Shown here piece by piece: positions 1 to 8,765 of a DNA stretch of 64,000 bases (position 1 is its first letter; each line of letters begins with the position of its first letter). The translations under genes were made by a program, and so were the position numbers. The DNA lies in NCBI RefSeq assembly GCF_013607485.1, contig NZ_SCHP01000003.1, positions 1 to 64,000 of the forward strand, in the 5' to 3' direction. A model generated the notes under the pieces. That model worked only from the letters and a program-made list of their open reading frames with translations. It did no database searches and had not been told where the DNA came from. Source of the DNA: Bombilactobacillus bombi (GTDB lineage: Bacteria > Bacillota > Bacilli > Lactobacillales > Lactobacillaceae).

Positions 1-289
1 AAAAACCAAAAATAATAAAGAAAAATATCCCAATTTATACAAAAGCAGATTTAAATGGATTGAATTTATAAAAAGACTCAAGAAAACTGGTATGCCTTTA
101 AAACAAATAAAAAAATATTCCATTTTAAGATATAAAGGCGACAGCACTATTCAAGCTAGGTTGTCATTGCTGTATGATCAAAAGCAGCGTTTAGAAAAAA
201 ATAATAAAGAAATAGAAGCGCATATTGTGTTTTTAGAACAAAAAATCAATATTTATAAATCAAAATTAGCAACTGTAAATAACAGGTAG
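1..289 (+). pseudogene. MerR-family regulator, C-terminal part, frameshifted
   Basis: The reading frame enters from the left edge. From about position 56 it reads WIEFIKRLKKTGMPLKQIKKY and then a Lys/Glu-rich coiled coil ending at the TAG at 287-289. This is the second half of a MerR DNA-binding domain plus dimerisation helix. Just upstream, the next frame (from position 3) reads IPIYTKADLN, which is the expected preceding MerR segment. One base appears to be missing near position 56 to join the two halves. The N-terminal helix-turn-helix lies outside the window. MerR proteins of this kind often control carboxymuconolactone-decarboxylase-like genes, and such a gene with a MerR-type promoter lies at 1116-1577. 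The frameshift could be real or a sequencing error. Confidence 0.7.
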
Positions 290-318
290 GAAAACTTTTT
301 AAAGTTGTATTTATTAGC

Positions 319-363
319 AATAGGGATTTGTGAAGGCAAAAATATCTTTCACAAATCCCTATT
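319..363. terminator. Bidirectional intrinsic terminator
   Basis: A 16-bp inverted repeat (AATAGGGATTTGTGAA at 319-334 and its complement at 348-363) is flanked by T- and A-rich tracts. It lies between the converging merR remnant and the sirtuin remnant and can serve both. Confidence 0.8.
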
Positions 364-367
364 TTCA

Positions 368-1123
368 TTACTGTAATTTTTCCTTAACAAGTCTGAATAC
401 TTCTGCTGCATTCCTATTTATATTAATGAGCTGCTGATTACTCTTATAAGGGCTAATATCACTATTAATAACAAATTTAACCCCTTTATTATTAAAAGAA
501 GAAAAATTTCTCTTCGTTCCCAACTACAATAAGAATGTCTGAATTCTTCATTTCTTCTTCACCATTTTTAACTGCCTCCGAGTAACTAGCTAAATTACGT
601 AAAACAAATTCAGGGATTACCGCACCGCCGCAGCTGCTGCAAATTGGCATTTTCTTTTGATCATAAGCTGCTAAATCCCAATCATATTTTTTATTGCACT
701 TACAGCACCTATTCAAACGCATGTTTCCCCAATATTCAATAACGTTTTTTGAACCTGCCTTTTGATGTAATGTATCAATATTCATTGTTACTAAGCTTTT
801 TAATATACCTGCATTTTCTAAATCAGCAAACACCATGTGTGTAGTACTGGGAATAGCATAAGGCTTAAAAAAGTTTTTCTATACAATCTATAAAATTCTA
901 CCGAGTTATTTATTGCAAAATTAGGATTTAGTAAACCAAAAACTCCCTGGTGAAAATGTAAATAACTAAATAAACCATCACTTTTTAAAATATTATTTAT
1001 TCCGTCTAAATCTGGAATTCCAGAATCTGTAGATGCACCTGCTCCTGTAAAGGCAACAAGATGTTTTGATTCCAGTATTTTTTGACATAAAAATTCTATA
1101 TTTACTATATCTGTTTTATTCAC
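368..1123 (-). pseudogene. Sirtuin (Sir2-family NAD-dependent deacylase), two frameshifts
   Basis: Three consecutive reading frames together make one sirtuin of about 250 residues. The first starts at a GTG (1123) overlapping the previous gene by 8 bases and holds the NAD-binding motif GAGASTDSGIPD. The second holds NIDTLHQKAGS and a four-Cys zinc site (CCKC and CSSC). The third, after the VVG motif, ends in a normal sirtuin C-terminus at the TAA at 368-370. Joining them needs one frame correction near 868-875, in an A/T homopolymer, and one near 522. The position of the catalytic His (family ELHGS) reads EYWGN, so the His is replaced by Trp. With two frameshifts and no catalytic His, I call it inactive. 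Homopolymer sequencing errors could explain the shifts but not the His change. Confidence 0.75.
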
Positions 1124-1493
1124 GTTCTTTAAATACTTCCTTAGCAACATTAATAGCATTTAAAACTTTTGGAAACCCTACATAAGGTATGCATTGAATA
1201 AAAGTTTCTATGATTTCTTCTTTTTTCCACCCTACATTCAAAGACGCATTTATGTGTACATCCAATTGTGCAGCAGTATCTCCTTGAGTTAATAAACTAG
1301 TAATTGTAATCATTTCTCTTTGTTTCAAATTTAAAATAGGTCGATTATAAATATCGCCAAAAGCAAATTCAAAAATATATTTACCAACATCGGGAGCAAC
1401 ATCTTTTAATGAATTCATAACATTATCAGCTGCCGGTCCATCAACGCTTGCTAAAGTTTTCTTTCCTAATGCTAATCTATTTAATTCTGTCAT
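1116..1493 (-). CDS. Carboxymuconolactone decarboxylase family protein
   Basis: A 125-residue protein with the all-helical AhpD/CMD fold pattern. The motif RPILNLKQREMITITSLLTQGDTAAQLDVHINASLNVG corresponds, in shorter pieces (LNLKQREMITI, then LDVHINASLNVGW), to the family signature, and the C-terminal CIPYVGFPKVLNAI matches the usual YAGFPAALNA segment. There is no CxxC pair, so an AhpD-type peroxidase reaction is unlikely. Members in lactobacilli are usually uncharacterised. The start ATG has a strong AAGGAGG 9 bases upstream. The sirtuin remnant follows with an 8-base overlap, so the two were one operon. The promoter upstream is MerR-type (1547-1577). The gene appears intact inside a decaying region. 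Confidence 0.8.
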   Translation of the reverse strand: MTELNRLALGKKTLASVDGPAADNVMNSLKDVAPDVGKYIFEFAFGDIYNRPILNLKQREMITITSLLTQGDTAAQLDVHINASLNVGWKKEEIIETFIQCIPYVGFPKVLNAINVAKEVFKERE

Positions 1494-1546
1494 TTTGTAA
1501 ACCTCCTTAGATGTGTAAATATCATAAAAAATATTTACCAGTCAAA

Positions 1547-1577
1547 AATATAAATGCTGGAGTTTACTCCATGTCAA
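1547..1577 (-). promoter_or_regulatory. MerR-type promoter with 19-bp spacer
   Basis: On the minus strand there is a -35 TTGACA (1572-1577) and a -10 TATATT (1547-1552) separated by 19 bases. The spacer contains the dyad TGGAGT-AA-ACTCCA. A long spacer carrying a dyad is the hallmark of MerR-activated promoters. It drives the CMD/sirtuin operon. The broken MerR gene at the left edge is the natural candidate regulator. Confidence 0.75.
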
Positions 1578-1601
1578 GTTTTTTTCTTTTTAATTTAGTA
1601 A

Positions 1602-2544
1602 CGCAGATTCTATAATTAATCCAAGCAGCCTTAATCTAAAAAACCCAAAGTAATTCCTTTACAATGGTAGTTACGACACAACCATTGTAAAGGAATTACT
1701 TTGAGTACTACTACTTTAATACAGTTTGACCGGGGAGCGAGCTCTTTTACACCAACAAAGTAAAACGCAGCAACAAATCGCTACTGCAGTGGGCGTAGTA
1801 AATCCACTATCTGTACAGAATTACAACGGGTGCAGCCTTATGCTCCCCTCTTAGCCCAACAAGATATCGATCAAAAAAGAAAGCATTGTGGCCGTAAAAC
1901 GATTTTAGATGAGCCACTGAAGCAATTGATCGAAAACCATTTACGCTTACTTGGTCCCTAGAAACTATTGCCGCTAAATTTAAGTTAGCGACAGCTTCAA
2001 TTTATAACTGGTTGAATCAGGGACAATTGGCGTTTGAGCTTCAGGACTTGCCCGATCGTAATCGCCGGCGGCAGCACAGCCAAGAAAAGTGTGGACAATA
2101 TCAAACCGGCACCAGTATTGAGCAACGGCCAGCACCGGTCAATCAGCGGACAGAGTTTGGTCATTGGGAAGTCGATACAATTTTATCCAGTCGTGGGCAA
2201 AGCAAGGCTTGTTTAGTGACGTTTGTCGAACGCAGCAGTCGCTTACTTTGGGCTCTGAAAGCTCCGGATCGAATGACCCAGTCTTTAAACCAGGCTTTTG
2301 TGAGCTTTAAGCAGCGTTATGGCTTGACTACTTATTTCTGTCATCCTTATTCACCTTGGGAACGGGGGAATACTAACCGCAAACTGCGCTGGTTCTTTCC
2401 TAAGAAAACTGACTTTAAACAAGTGACTGCCGACCAAGTGTTGGCATCACTTGAACTGATTAATAATCGACCTTTAAAACTACACAATTATCGAACTGCC
2501 ATTGAAGCTTTTAGAGTTTGTTCGGATTAAACTTGTAATCTGCC
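1602..2544 (+). mobile_element. IS30-family element, copy 1, degenerate
   Basis: The element is bounded by degenerate 25-bp inverted repeats (1602-1626 and 2520-2544). The transposase reads in pieces: an N-terminal part from about 1700 (QFDRG motif, then a frame break near 1738), a second frame break near 1810, and an open part 2012-2530 with HWEVDTILSS (first catalytic Asp) and the IS30 end NNRPLKLHNYRTAIEAF. The segment with the second catalytic Asp (family V/TDHGKEF) is absent, and WERGNTNRKLRW lacks the Glu-containing SNEY motif seen in copy 2. It therefore has only one of three DDE residues. Its insertion appears to have removed the 5' part of the acyl-CoA synthetase gene that follows. 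Confidence 0.85.
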
Positions 2545-2553
2545 TTTAAATAA

Positions 2554-3236
2554 AAAAAGGATAAGATTAATCTGGTTCGTCGTTCTAGAAGAGTTCTAGG
2601 TGGTAATATTAAAAAAATTTGCTGCAGGGGTGCTATGTTCCCTAAAAGCTTAATAACATTTTTCAATAATTTAAATATTAAGTTAACAAATGGATATGGT
2701 ATGACTGAATGTTCATCAATTATAAGTATTGGTTCTAATATTAATTCTAATACAGTTGGCAAAATTAACCCCCATTGTAAAATAAAAATTGTTAACGGCA
2801 CAATTCTTGTTTCTGGCAGCATTTTAATGAGTGGTTATTTTAAGGAGCCAGAATTAACAAATGAAAAAATTAAAGATGGATGGTTAAATACTGAAGATAT
2901 GGGTTTTATTGATAATAAGGGTGATTGCATATTACCGGAAGGAAAAAGAACTTGATAATTCTTTCTAACGGTAAAAATGTATCTCCAGAACTTTTGAAAC
3001 AAAAAATAATGAAAAATCCCTTAATTCAGGCATGCGTTGTTTATGAAAAAAAAGACAGTATATATGTCAAAATGTATATTGAAGTGGATAATAATTATGA
3101 GGACAATAAAAAGAGTGTCTGCCAGTTTATTAATTCTTTAAACTATCAATTACCTAGCTTTGAAAGAATTGCAAATGTTATTATTGTAAATAAGGATTTT
3201 CAAAGGACAGCATCAGGTAAGATCGTTCGAAAATAG
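2554..3236 (+). pseudogene. AMP-forming acyl-CoA/acyl-acid synthetase, C-terminal half, frameshifted
   Basis: After the IS30 right end, the frame reads VLGGNIKKICCRGAMFP, then LTNGYGMTECSSII (the adenylation A5-type motif), then DGWLNTEDMGFIDNKGD (A7). A frame change near 2930 leads to HITGRKKNLIILSNGKNVSPE (in two pieces, the A8 hinge) and finally TASGKIVRK, the A10 catalytic Lys motif. This is the C-terminal half of an ANL-superfamily enzyme. The N-terminal half, including the P-loop, is missing, presumably displaced by the IS element. Its substrate cannot be told. It lies convergent to the TetR gene, 3 bases from the stop. Confidence 0.8.
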
Positions 3237-3239
3237 TTT

Positions 3240-3800
3240 TTAGATAAATAATTTTGACGTTTCTGAAAGAGCTTCAATAGTTAAATTGGCTATTTCGCTA
3301 GAACTTTTATCAGGATAATCTTTTAGCCATGTACTTACTATGTTCCATAATCCTCCAATAGACCAAAACATTAGCAACGATATCTTTAATTCGTTGCTTT
3401 TTTTGTTTTGTAAATGCCAGGGGAAATTGTTTGATAAGTATATCGTCCTAGCTTGTCTATTGTATTCATCTTGAAGATTAAACAATAAATTTCTATTTTG
3501 TAATATTATTAATTCAGTTTTGAATTTATTCCAAAAATCAAAAAAGAAAGCGATTAAATCTTTTAAATCTTTAAGAGAAATATTAGCAGCCGTCTCTTTA
3601 TATTCTAAAATTGTTCTTTCATAAAATAATTTTAGTACATCATTTTTTGATTTAAAACGTCTATAAAATGTTTTACGTGAAATCTGAGCCTGAATGCATA
3701 TTTCTTGTACAGTGATCTGTGATAATTCTTTATTTTTTAATAATTGAAATAGAGCTTCAATAATCCATTGTTTAGTTTGTTCAGTCATACGATTAGACAT
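3240..3800 (-). CDS. TetR-family transcriptional regulator
   Basis: A repressor of about 187 residues. The N-terminal helix-turn-helix reads ITVQEICIQAQISRKTFYRRF, followed by KSKNDVLKLFYER, typical of TetR. The C-terminal ligand/dimerisation domain is helical and ends in LTIEALSETSKLFI. I chose the ATG at 3800 because AAGGAG precedes it at proper distance. An in-frame ATG at 3833 would add 11 residues but has no such site. The gene is divergent from the 14-TM exporter at 3972, with a long palindrome between them, so it most likely represses that exporter and itself until a ligand binds. Confidence 0.88.
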   Translation of the reverse strand: MSNRMTEQTKQWIIEALFQLLKNKELSQITVQEICIQAQISRKTFYRRFKSKNDVLKLFYERTILEYKETAANISLKDLKDLIAFFFDFWNKFKTELIILQNRNLLFNLQDEYNRQARTIYLSNNFPWHLQNKKSNELKISLLMFWSIGGLWNIVSTWLKDYPDKSSSEIANLTIEALSETSKLFI

Positions 3801-3910
3801 ACATATTCTCCTTTTTGTGTCTTTTGGATACATTAATTATTTTTAATAGACACATATTAAGCTTTAATTAATTCTATTGAAAGTACTTTGAAAGTTAATT
3901 ATACTAATGT

Positions 3911-3942
3911 TATCTACTTGATACAAGTGTATCAAATAGATA
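3911..3942. promoter_or_regulatory. 32-bp palindromic operator between tetR and exporter
   Basis: A near-perfect dyad with inner half sites TTGATAC/GTATCAA around a 4-base centre, extended by TATCTA/TAGATA arms. A second partial half site (GTATCAA) lies at about 3948-3954. Such a dyad beside a TetR gene is the expected operator. Confidence 0.75.
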
Positions 3943-3971
3943 ACATTGTATCAATAATTAAGGAGGATTTT

Positions 3972-5729
3972 ATGCAAAATCAAGGAAAAAAAGGAATTAT
4001 TTTGTTAATTCTTTGTATTGGCGCATTTTTGTGCATGCTTGATACTACAATTATGACAATAACAATTCCAAAAATTCAAGATGCTTTTAATATAGGCTTA
4101 AATCAGGTTTCTTGGGCAATTAACTTATACACCATTGTTTTTTCGTCTATAACTTTATTAATGGCACGGATTGCCGAAATTTATGGTAAGAATCGCTTTA
4201 TGTTATTAGGTTTTACACTGTTTGGTGTAGGTTCATTAGTCAGTGGTTTATCAACTACTTTATTGATTCTATTTATTGGAAGAATTGTTCAAAGCATAGG
4301 CGCGGCATTAATTTTACCTTTAGCAAGTATCATTGGTTTATCATCTGTATCTATTGATAAGAGGAATAAGATTGTAGCTTTAATTGGTGGTGTTTCTGGA
4401 TTAGCTGCTGCTATTGGTCCTACAATTGGAGGATTGGTAACAGAATATTTAGGCTGGCGCTGGGTATTTTTTATAAATGTTCCTCTTATAGTAATTGTAA
4501 TAATTGTTTTCTTAATTGCTTTACCATTGGAAAAAAGTAAAGAACAAGGAATTAAATCACAAAAATTTGATTTTTTTGGTGCAATATTAAGTATTGTAAT
4601 GATGTTTAGTTTTACTTTAGCTTTAATTAAAGGTAAAGATTGGGGCTGGAATTCTTTTAGTATTGTTTCACTTCTTTTTCTTTCTTTGATTTCATTAATT
4701 TTATTTATATTTAATGAAAGAAAATTCTCTTATCCTATGATTGATACAAAACTCTTTAGCAGCCATAATTTCGTGGGTGCAGCATTAATTTTATTATTTT
4801 GTAATTTTTTACTAGGCGGGTTTGTAATTCTTATACCTACCTATTTAGTTAAAATAGAAGGCTTAACGGAATTGCAAGCTGCGCTAATGATTTTGCCCTA
4901 TTCTATTACGGTTTTAATTGCCACAGTGGGTTCATCATTACTAATGAAAAAAATAAATTCAAAATTTTTACTATTATTTGGGTTCATTTTTATCTTTAGT
5001 AGTTATGTACTATTAGGCAAACTTTATACTGATTGGCAAGAGAAATTAACTTATGCTTCTATACTATTAGGCATAGGTTACGGTATTATTGCTGGGCCAT
5101 CCGTCGTAATTGCAGCATCTGATTTTACGGGCAAACAATTGACCACTTCACAAAGTGTTACTAATGTTTTGCGTCAAGTAGGCTTAGTAATATCGATTGC
5201 AATTTGTATGTCTTTATTATCATCTAATATGATAACTGCTAGAACTAATATTACTAATTATGCAGATAGTAAAATTGATAGATCTGATTTACCTAACAAT
5301 ATAAAAAGTAAAATGAAGCATAAAATAAATTCTAATGTTGAAGCTAGTGCAAGTCAAAATAGCTCTAATAAGTTAAATCAAAATACTATTAATTTGAATA
5401 AGATTAAAGTAACAAAAGCTCAACGTGATTCAATTATAGAAAATAATTTAGTAAACTTATTAGCAAAAAAGGGAGTATCTCTAGACAAAATGCCGATAGG
5501 ACAACAAAAATTGTTACGTCAACAGATTGCTAAAAAAGTTAATAAGGAAATTGATCACAAAGAAATTATAATTAAAAAGACAATTTCTCAATTAATTAGG
5601 AAAATCCATAGAATATCGATCCATGAAATTAAAAGTGCTTTTTTAAATATATATGTTACAATTTCGTATTTCATTATTCTTGGATTAATCCCTATAGTTT
5701 TTTTGAAAAAACAAAAATCTTCTAATTAA
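3972..5729 (+). CDS. MFS multidrug exporter, DHA2 (EmrB/QacA-like, 14 TM)
   Basis: A 585-residue membrane protein. The first helix carries LDTTIMTITIPKIQ, the DHA2-family motif, and RWVFFINVPL follows helix 6, typical of 14-helix EmrB/QacA exporters, which drive drug efflux with the proton gradient. Between the last two helices is an unusually long hydrophilic stretch of about 130 residues rich in Lys, Asn and Ser (starting ARTNITNYADSKI), expected to face outside. The start at 3972 is preceded by AAGGAGG. An earlier in-frame ATG (3888) overlaps the operator and is unlikely. It is divergent from tetR and probably under its control. The drug cannot be predicted. Confidence 0.88.
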   Translation: MQNQGKKGIILLILCIGAFLCMLDTTIMTITIPKIQDAFNIGLNQVSWAINLYTIVFSSITLLMARIAEIYGKNRFMLLGFTLFGVGSLVSGLSTTLLILFIGRIVQSIGAALILPLASIIGLSSVSIDKRNKIVALIGGVSGLAAAIGPTIGGLVTEYLGWRWVFFINVPLIVIVIIVFLIALPLEKSKEQGIKSQKFDFFGAILSIVMMFSFTLALIKGKDWGWNSFSIVSLLFLSLISLILFIFNERKFSYPMIDTKLFSSHNFVGAALILLFCNFLLGGFVILIPTYLVKIEGLTELQAALMILPYSITVLIATVGSSLLMKKINSKFLLLFGFIFIFSSYVLLGKLYTDWQEKLTYASILLGIGYGIIAGPSVVIAASDFTGKQLTTSQSVTNVLRQVGLVISIAICMSLLSSNMITARTNITNYADSKIDRSDLPNNIKSKMKHKINSNVEASASQNSSNKLNQNTINLNKIKVTKAQRDSIIENNLVNLLAKKGVSLDKMPIGQQKLLRQQIAKKVNKEIDHKEIIIKKTISQLIRKIHRISIHEIKSAFLNIYVTISYFIILGLIPIVFLKKQKSSN

Positions 5730-5828
5730 AATAGTTACAGTTATGGATTAAAAATTTGAAGGTAATTTTGTGCTTCCAATCTTATAAAAAGCGGTGTTGA
5801 TATTATGATTCATAATTTTAATTTTTTT

Positions 5829-6784
5829 CGCAGATTCTATAATTAATCCGAACAGCCTTAATCTAAAAAAACCAAAGTAATTCCTTTACAATGGTAGTTA
5901 CTACACAAACCATGAAAGAAGGATTACTTTGAGCACTACTACTTTAACACAGTTTGACCGCGGAGCCATAGCTCTTTTACACCAACAAGGTAAAACACAG
6001 CAACAAATCGCTACTGCAGTGGGTGTAGCGAAGTCCACTTCTGTACGGAATTACAACGGGTGCAGCCTTATGATCCCCTCTTAGCCCAACAAGATGCCGA
6101 TCAAAAAAGAAAGCATTGTGGCCGTAAAACGATTCTAGATGAGCGCCTGAAGCAACTGATCGAAAACCATTTACGCTTAACTTGGTCCCCGGAAACGATT
6201 GCCACTAAATTTAAGTTAGCGACAGCTTCAATTTATAACTGGTTGAATCAAGGTAAACTGGATTTTAAGCTTCAGGACTTGCCCGATCGTAATCGTCGGC
6301 GGCAACACAGCCAAGAAAAACGTGGACAATATCAAACCGGCACCAGTATTGAGCAACGGCCGGCAATGGTCAATCAGCGGGCAGAGTTTGGTCATTGGGA
6401 AGTCGATACGGTTTTATCCAGTCGTGGGCAAAGCAAGGCTTGTTTAGTGACCTTTGTCGAACGCAGCAGTCGCTTACTTTGGGCTCTGAAAGCTCCAGAT
6501 CGAACGGTCCAGTCTTTAAACCAGGTTTTTGGAAGCTTTATGCAGCGTTTTGGCTTAACTACTTATTTCTGTCATCCTTATTCGCCTTGGGAACGGGGCA
6601 GCAATGAGTACTTTAACCGCAAACTGCGCTGGTTCTTTCCGAAGAAAACGGACTTTAATCAAGTGACTGCCGATCAAGTGTTGGCAACAATTGAACTGAT
6701 TAATAATCGACCTTTAAAACTGCACAATTATCGGACTGCCATTGAAGTTTTTAGAGCTTGTTCGGATTAATTATAGAATCTGCG
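5829..6784 (+). mobile_element. IS30-family element, copy 2, full length but defective
   Basis: A 956-bp element with perfect 25-bp terminal inverted repeats (5829-5853 and 6760-6784; inner end GTTCGGATTAAT). The transposase starts at a TTG (5929, LSTTTLTQFDRGAIALLHQQ) and leaves frame at about 6045. The -1 frame continues as RVQPYDPLLAQQDA to the TAA at 6768-6770. HWEVDTVLSS gives the first Asp and WERGSNEYFNRKLRWFFP the Glu, but the block between FMQRFG and LTTYFCHPY is missing. In IS30 transposases about 25 residues here carry the second catalytic Asp. Copy 1 shares both the frame break and this deletion. I saw no slippery heptamer to suggest programmed frameshifting. Confidence 0.88.
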
Positions 6785-6938
6785 ATTTTTAATTAATAAG
6801 ATCAAAAAAATTGACATGCTTGCATCTCTAAATGGATTTAAATAGAAATTTACCAATTTTTAATAACTGAATTTTTCTCTTTTTTCATTTAAGCTTGCTA
6901 ATACAAATGTTCTGTAAAACAAAAATTCTTTAATATCA

Positions 6939-6978
6939 TTGACTTAAAATTATCACAATAGTATCATTATTTTATGAT
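6939..6978 (+). promoter_or_regulatory. arsR promoter, probably leaderless, with overlapping dyad
   Basis: A -35 TTGACT (6939-6944) and -10 TATCAT (6962-6967) have a 17-base spacer. The -10 ends 6 bases before the ATG at 6974, so transcription should start at or next to the start codon. No Shine-Dalgarno sequence is seen. The repeat ATCAT-N6-ATGAT (6963-6978) covers the -10 and the start codon and is a likely ArsR autorepression site. Confidence 0.6.
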
Positions 6979-7264
6979 TATCAAACAATTAACTAAAGAC
7001 GAAATCAGAGTTCAAGTATTTAAGGCTTTAGCCGATGAAGCACGTTTAACAATCGTTCGAATTCTAAATTCTCAAGATAAGGAATGGAGCTGTGGAGAAA
7101 TTGGAGAGAGTTTAGACATTAATAAGTCAACAGTTTCTTACCATTTTAAAATTTTGAGGGAAGCTGGACTTACTACTACCAGAAAATCTGGACAAAATAG
7201 ATTTGTGTATTTAAACAGGAACTTCATCGAAGAAATATTGCCCGGATTCTTGGAAACTTTGTAA
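6974..7264 (+). CDS. ArsR-family winged-helix regulator
   Basis: A 96-residue protein with the compact ArsR fold: FKALADEARLTIVRIL (helices 1-2), CGEIGESLDINKSTVSYHF (recognition helix-turn-helix) and GLTTTRKSGQNRFVYLN (the wing). A single Cys lies at the start of the HTH, and I see no CxC metal site, so it may sense something other than a metal. It precedes an MFS transporter on the same strand, separated by a terminator hairpin, and likely regulates it. The promoter suggests a leaderless mRNA. Confidence 0.85.
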   Translation: MIIKQLTKDEIRVQVFKALADEARLTIVRILNSQDKEWSCGEIGESLDINKSTVSYHFKILREAGLTTTRKSGQNRFVYLNRNFIEEILPGFLETL

Positions 7265-7269
7265 ATATT

Positions 7270-7294
7270 AATACCTTAAAAAAGGTATTTTTTT
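7270..7294 (+). terminator. Intrinsic terminator or attenuator between arsR and MFS gene
   Basis: The 8-bp stem AATACCTT/AAGGTATT with loop AAAA is followed by a run of T. It may end arsR transcription or limit read-through into the MFS gene. Confidence 0.75.
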
Positions 7295-7341
7295 TATTAA
7301 AATTGTTTGATAGTTTTAAAACTACAAAAGAGGGCTACTCA

Positions 7342-8487
7342 ATGAAAAAATATTCTTTAATGTTTTTCCTAACTATGTTTTTAATTGGAACTGATACTTT
7401 TTTAATTTCACCATTACTTCCTACACTAAGTAAGCTATATGGAATATCTACTTCTATTTCTGGATGGATGGTAAGTGCATATGCAATTGGATATGCTGTA
7501 TTCGCTTTAATATCAGGACCTATTTCAGATGGTCGTGATCGCAAAAAAGTGATGTTGTGGGGACTACTAGCTTTTGCTATTTCTACTCTTTTATGCGCCT
7601 TTGCTACCAGCTTTCCTTTCATGCTTTTGTTCAGATTATTAGCTGGTATTAGTGCCTCTTTTGTTACACCGCAAGTATGGGCATCTATTCCCATAGTTGT
7701 TGATAAAAAAGATATTGTAAAGGTAATGGGCTATGCTACTGCAGGCTTGTCAGTTTCCCAATTAGTAGGCATTCCTATTGGTAGCTATTTAGCGGTACTT
7801 TCTTGGCGAACACCTTTTTATGTAATATCTGCAGCGTCAATAGTTTTATTATTATTATTAATTTACGCATTACCGGAATTAGAAATTGGAAAACGCGAAC
7901 ATTCATCATTTTTAAAAACTTATGTACAAATTCTTAATAATAGATTGGCATTAAGCTACTTATTTGCCTATTGTGTATTTCAAACAGGCTCTTTCACAGC
8001 AACAACATTTGTGTCAACTTGGTTTACAGGTAGCTTTGGCTTATCATTATCAGGTGTTGGTACTGCTATGATTGCAATCGGTGCTGGTAATTTGATTGGA
8101 TCTTTAACCGGTAGCAAAATAGTAAATAAGCTCGGATTAGAAAGAACGTTTCTGTATGAATTAATTGCTTTAATTGTTTTATATTTACTCACACCATTAG
8201 TTCACAACTTTTGGTCGGCAGAAATACTATTGACTATAGTATTTTTAGTTAATGGTTTTATTTTCCCCTTATTCATGACAACTCTGCAAAGTACTGTCAA
8301 AAACGAAAGAAGTACAATTTCCTCATTATCTAATGCTGCCATGTATTTAGGAGAAACCATCGCAGGTATTGCAGGTGGTATTTTATTCAAACAATTTACA
8401 GGATATAGTGGCATTGGACCATTTGTCGCTATTATGATCCTCATAGCATTAATACTCTATACAAGATCTGGTATTTTTAAACAGTAG
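7342..8487 (+). CDS. MFS transporter, DHA1-like (AraJ/YdhP type)
   Basis: A 381-residue protein with about 12 hydrophobic segments. The first helix is FLIGTDTFLISPLLPTLSKLYG, then MVSAYAIGYAVFALISGP and DGRDRKKVMLWG (the MFS loop 2-3 motif). RLLAGISASFVTPQVWASI in helix 4 is typical of DHA1 efflux proteins. The family exports drugs, sugars or other small molecules; the substrate is unknown. I chose the ATG at 7342, where MKKYSLMFF begins, preceded by AAGAGGG, over an upstream in-frame codon at 7303 that sits next to the terminator. It probably belongs to the arsR regulatory unit. Confidence 0.85.
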   Translation: MKKYSLMFFLTMFLIGTDTFLISPLLPTLSKLYGISTSISGWMVSAYAIGYAVFALISGPISDGRDRKKVMLWGLLAFAISTLLCAFATSFPFMLLFRLLAGISASFVTPQVWASIPIVVDKKDIVKVMGYATAGLSVSQLVGIPIGSYLAVLSWRTPFYVISAASIVLLLLLIYALPELEIGKREHSSFLKTYVQILNNRLALSYLFAYCVFQTGSFTATTFVSTWFTGSFGLSLSGVGTAMIAIGAGNLIGSLTGSKIVNKLGLERTFLYELIALIVLYLLTPLVHNFWSAEILLTIVFLVNGFIFPLFMTTLQSTVKNERSTISSLSNAAMYLGETIAGIAGGILFKQFTGYSGIGPFVAIMILIALILYTRSGIFKQ

Positions 8488-8511
8488 ATTAAAGATATAA
8501 TCTGTAAACAT

Positions 8512-8662
8512 CTTTTAAACAAAACCAGATATGCTATAATTAGGTAAATAAAAGAGCTGATGCTCGAACACCAACTCATGCTGGGCCGTTTTAAAGACGG
8601 TGACGCAATATTAACTATTTAATAACCGCCAACTGGTCAAAGTCATGGCGGTTATTTTTTTA
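8512..8662 (+). ncRNA. Small structured RNA, copy A (antitoxin-like)
   Basis: An extended -10 TGC-TATAAT (8535-8540) opens a transcript of about 115 bases. It contains hairpin 1 (GAGCTGATG with CACCAACTC), hairpin 2 (GCCGT/ACGGT, loop TTTAAAG) and a terminator (AATAACCGCC 8621-8630 and its complement 8647-8656, then T run). The promoter, hairpins and terminator closely match copies at 12.7 and 13.2 kb. No long ORF is inside. By analogy with copy B it may be an antitoxin RNA of a type I toxin-antitoxin pair. I could not find a toxin ORF opposite it at 8660-8760, so it may be an orphan. Confidence 0.6.
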
Positions 8663-8765
8663 AAAATTTTTATACTAGGCTGATTATTTACGTGCTGAAT
8701 GTATCAGAAGCAATTGTTGATTCCTCAAAGTCCCTTGTCCTCAAAGTTTACAGATTCCATTAAGC

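Noticed and set aside
5929-6770. Programmed -1 frameshift in the IS30 transposase
   Set aside because: The two frames do overlap, but I see no slippery heptamer, and the missing second catalytic Asp makes the fused product inactive anyway.
8660-8762. Toxin ORF opposite small RNA A
   Set aside because: Minus-strand frames give only short non-hydrophobic peptides (for example NQQLLLIHSARK) without a good ribosome-binding site.
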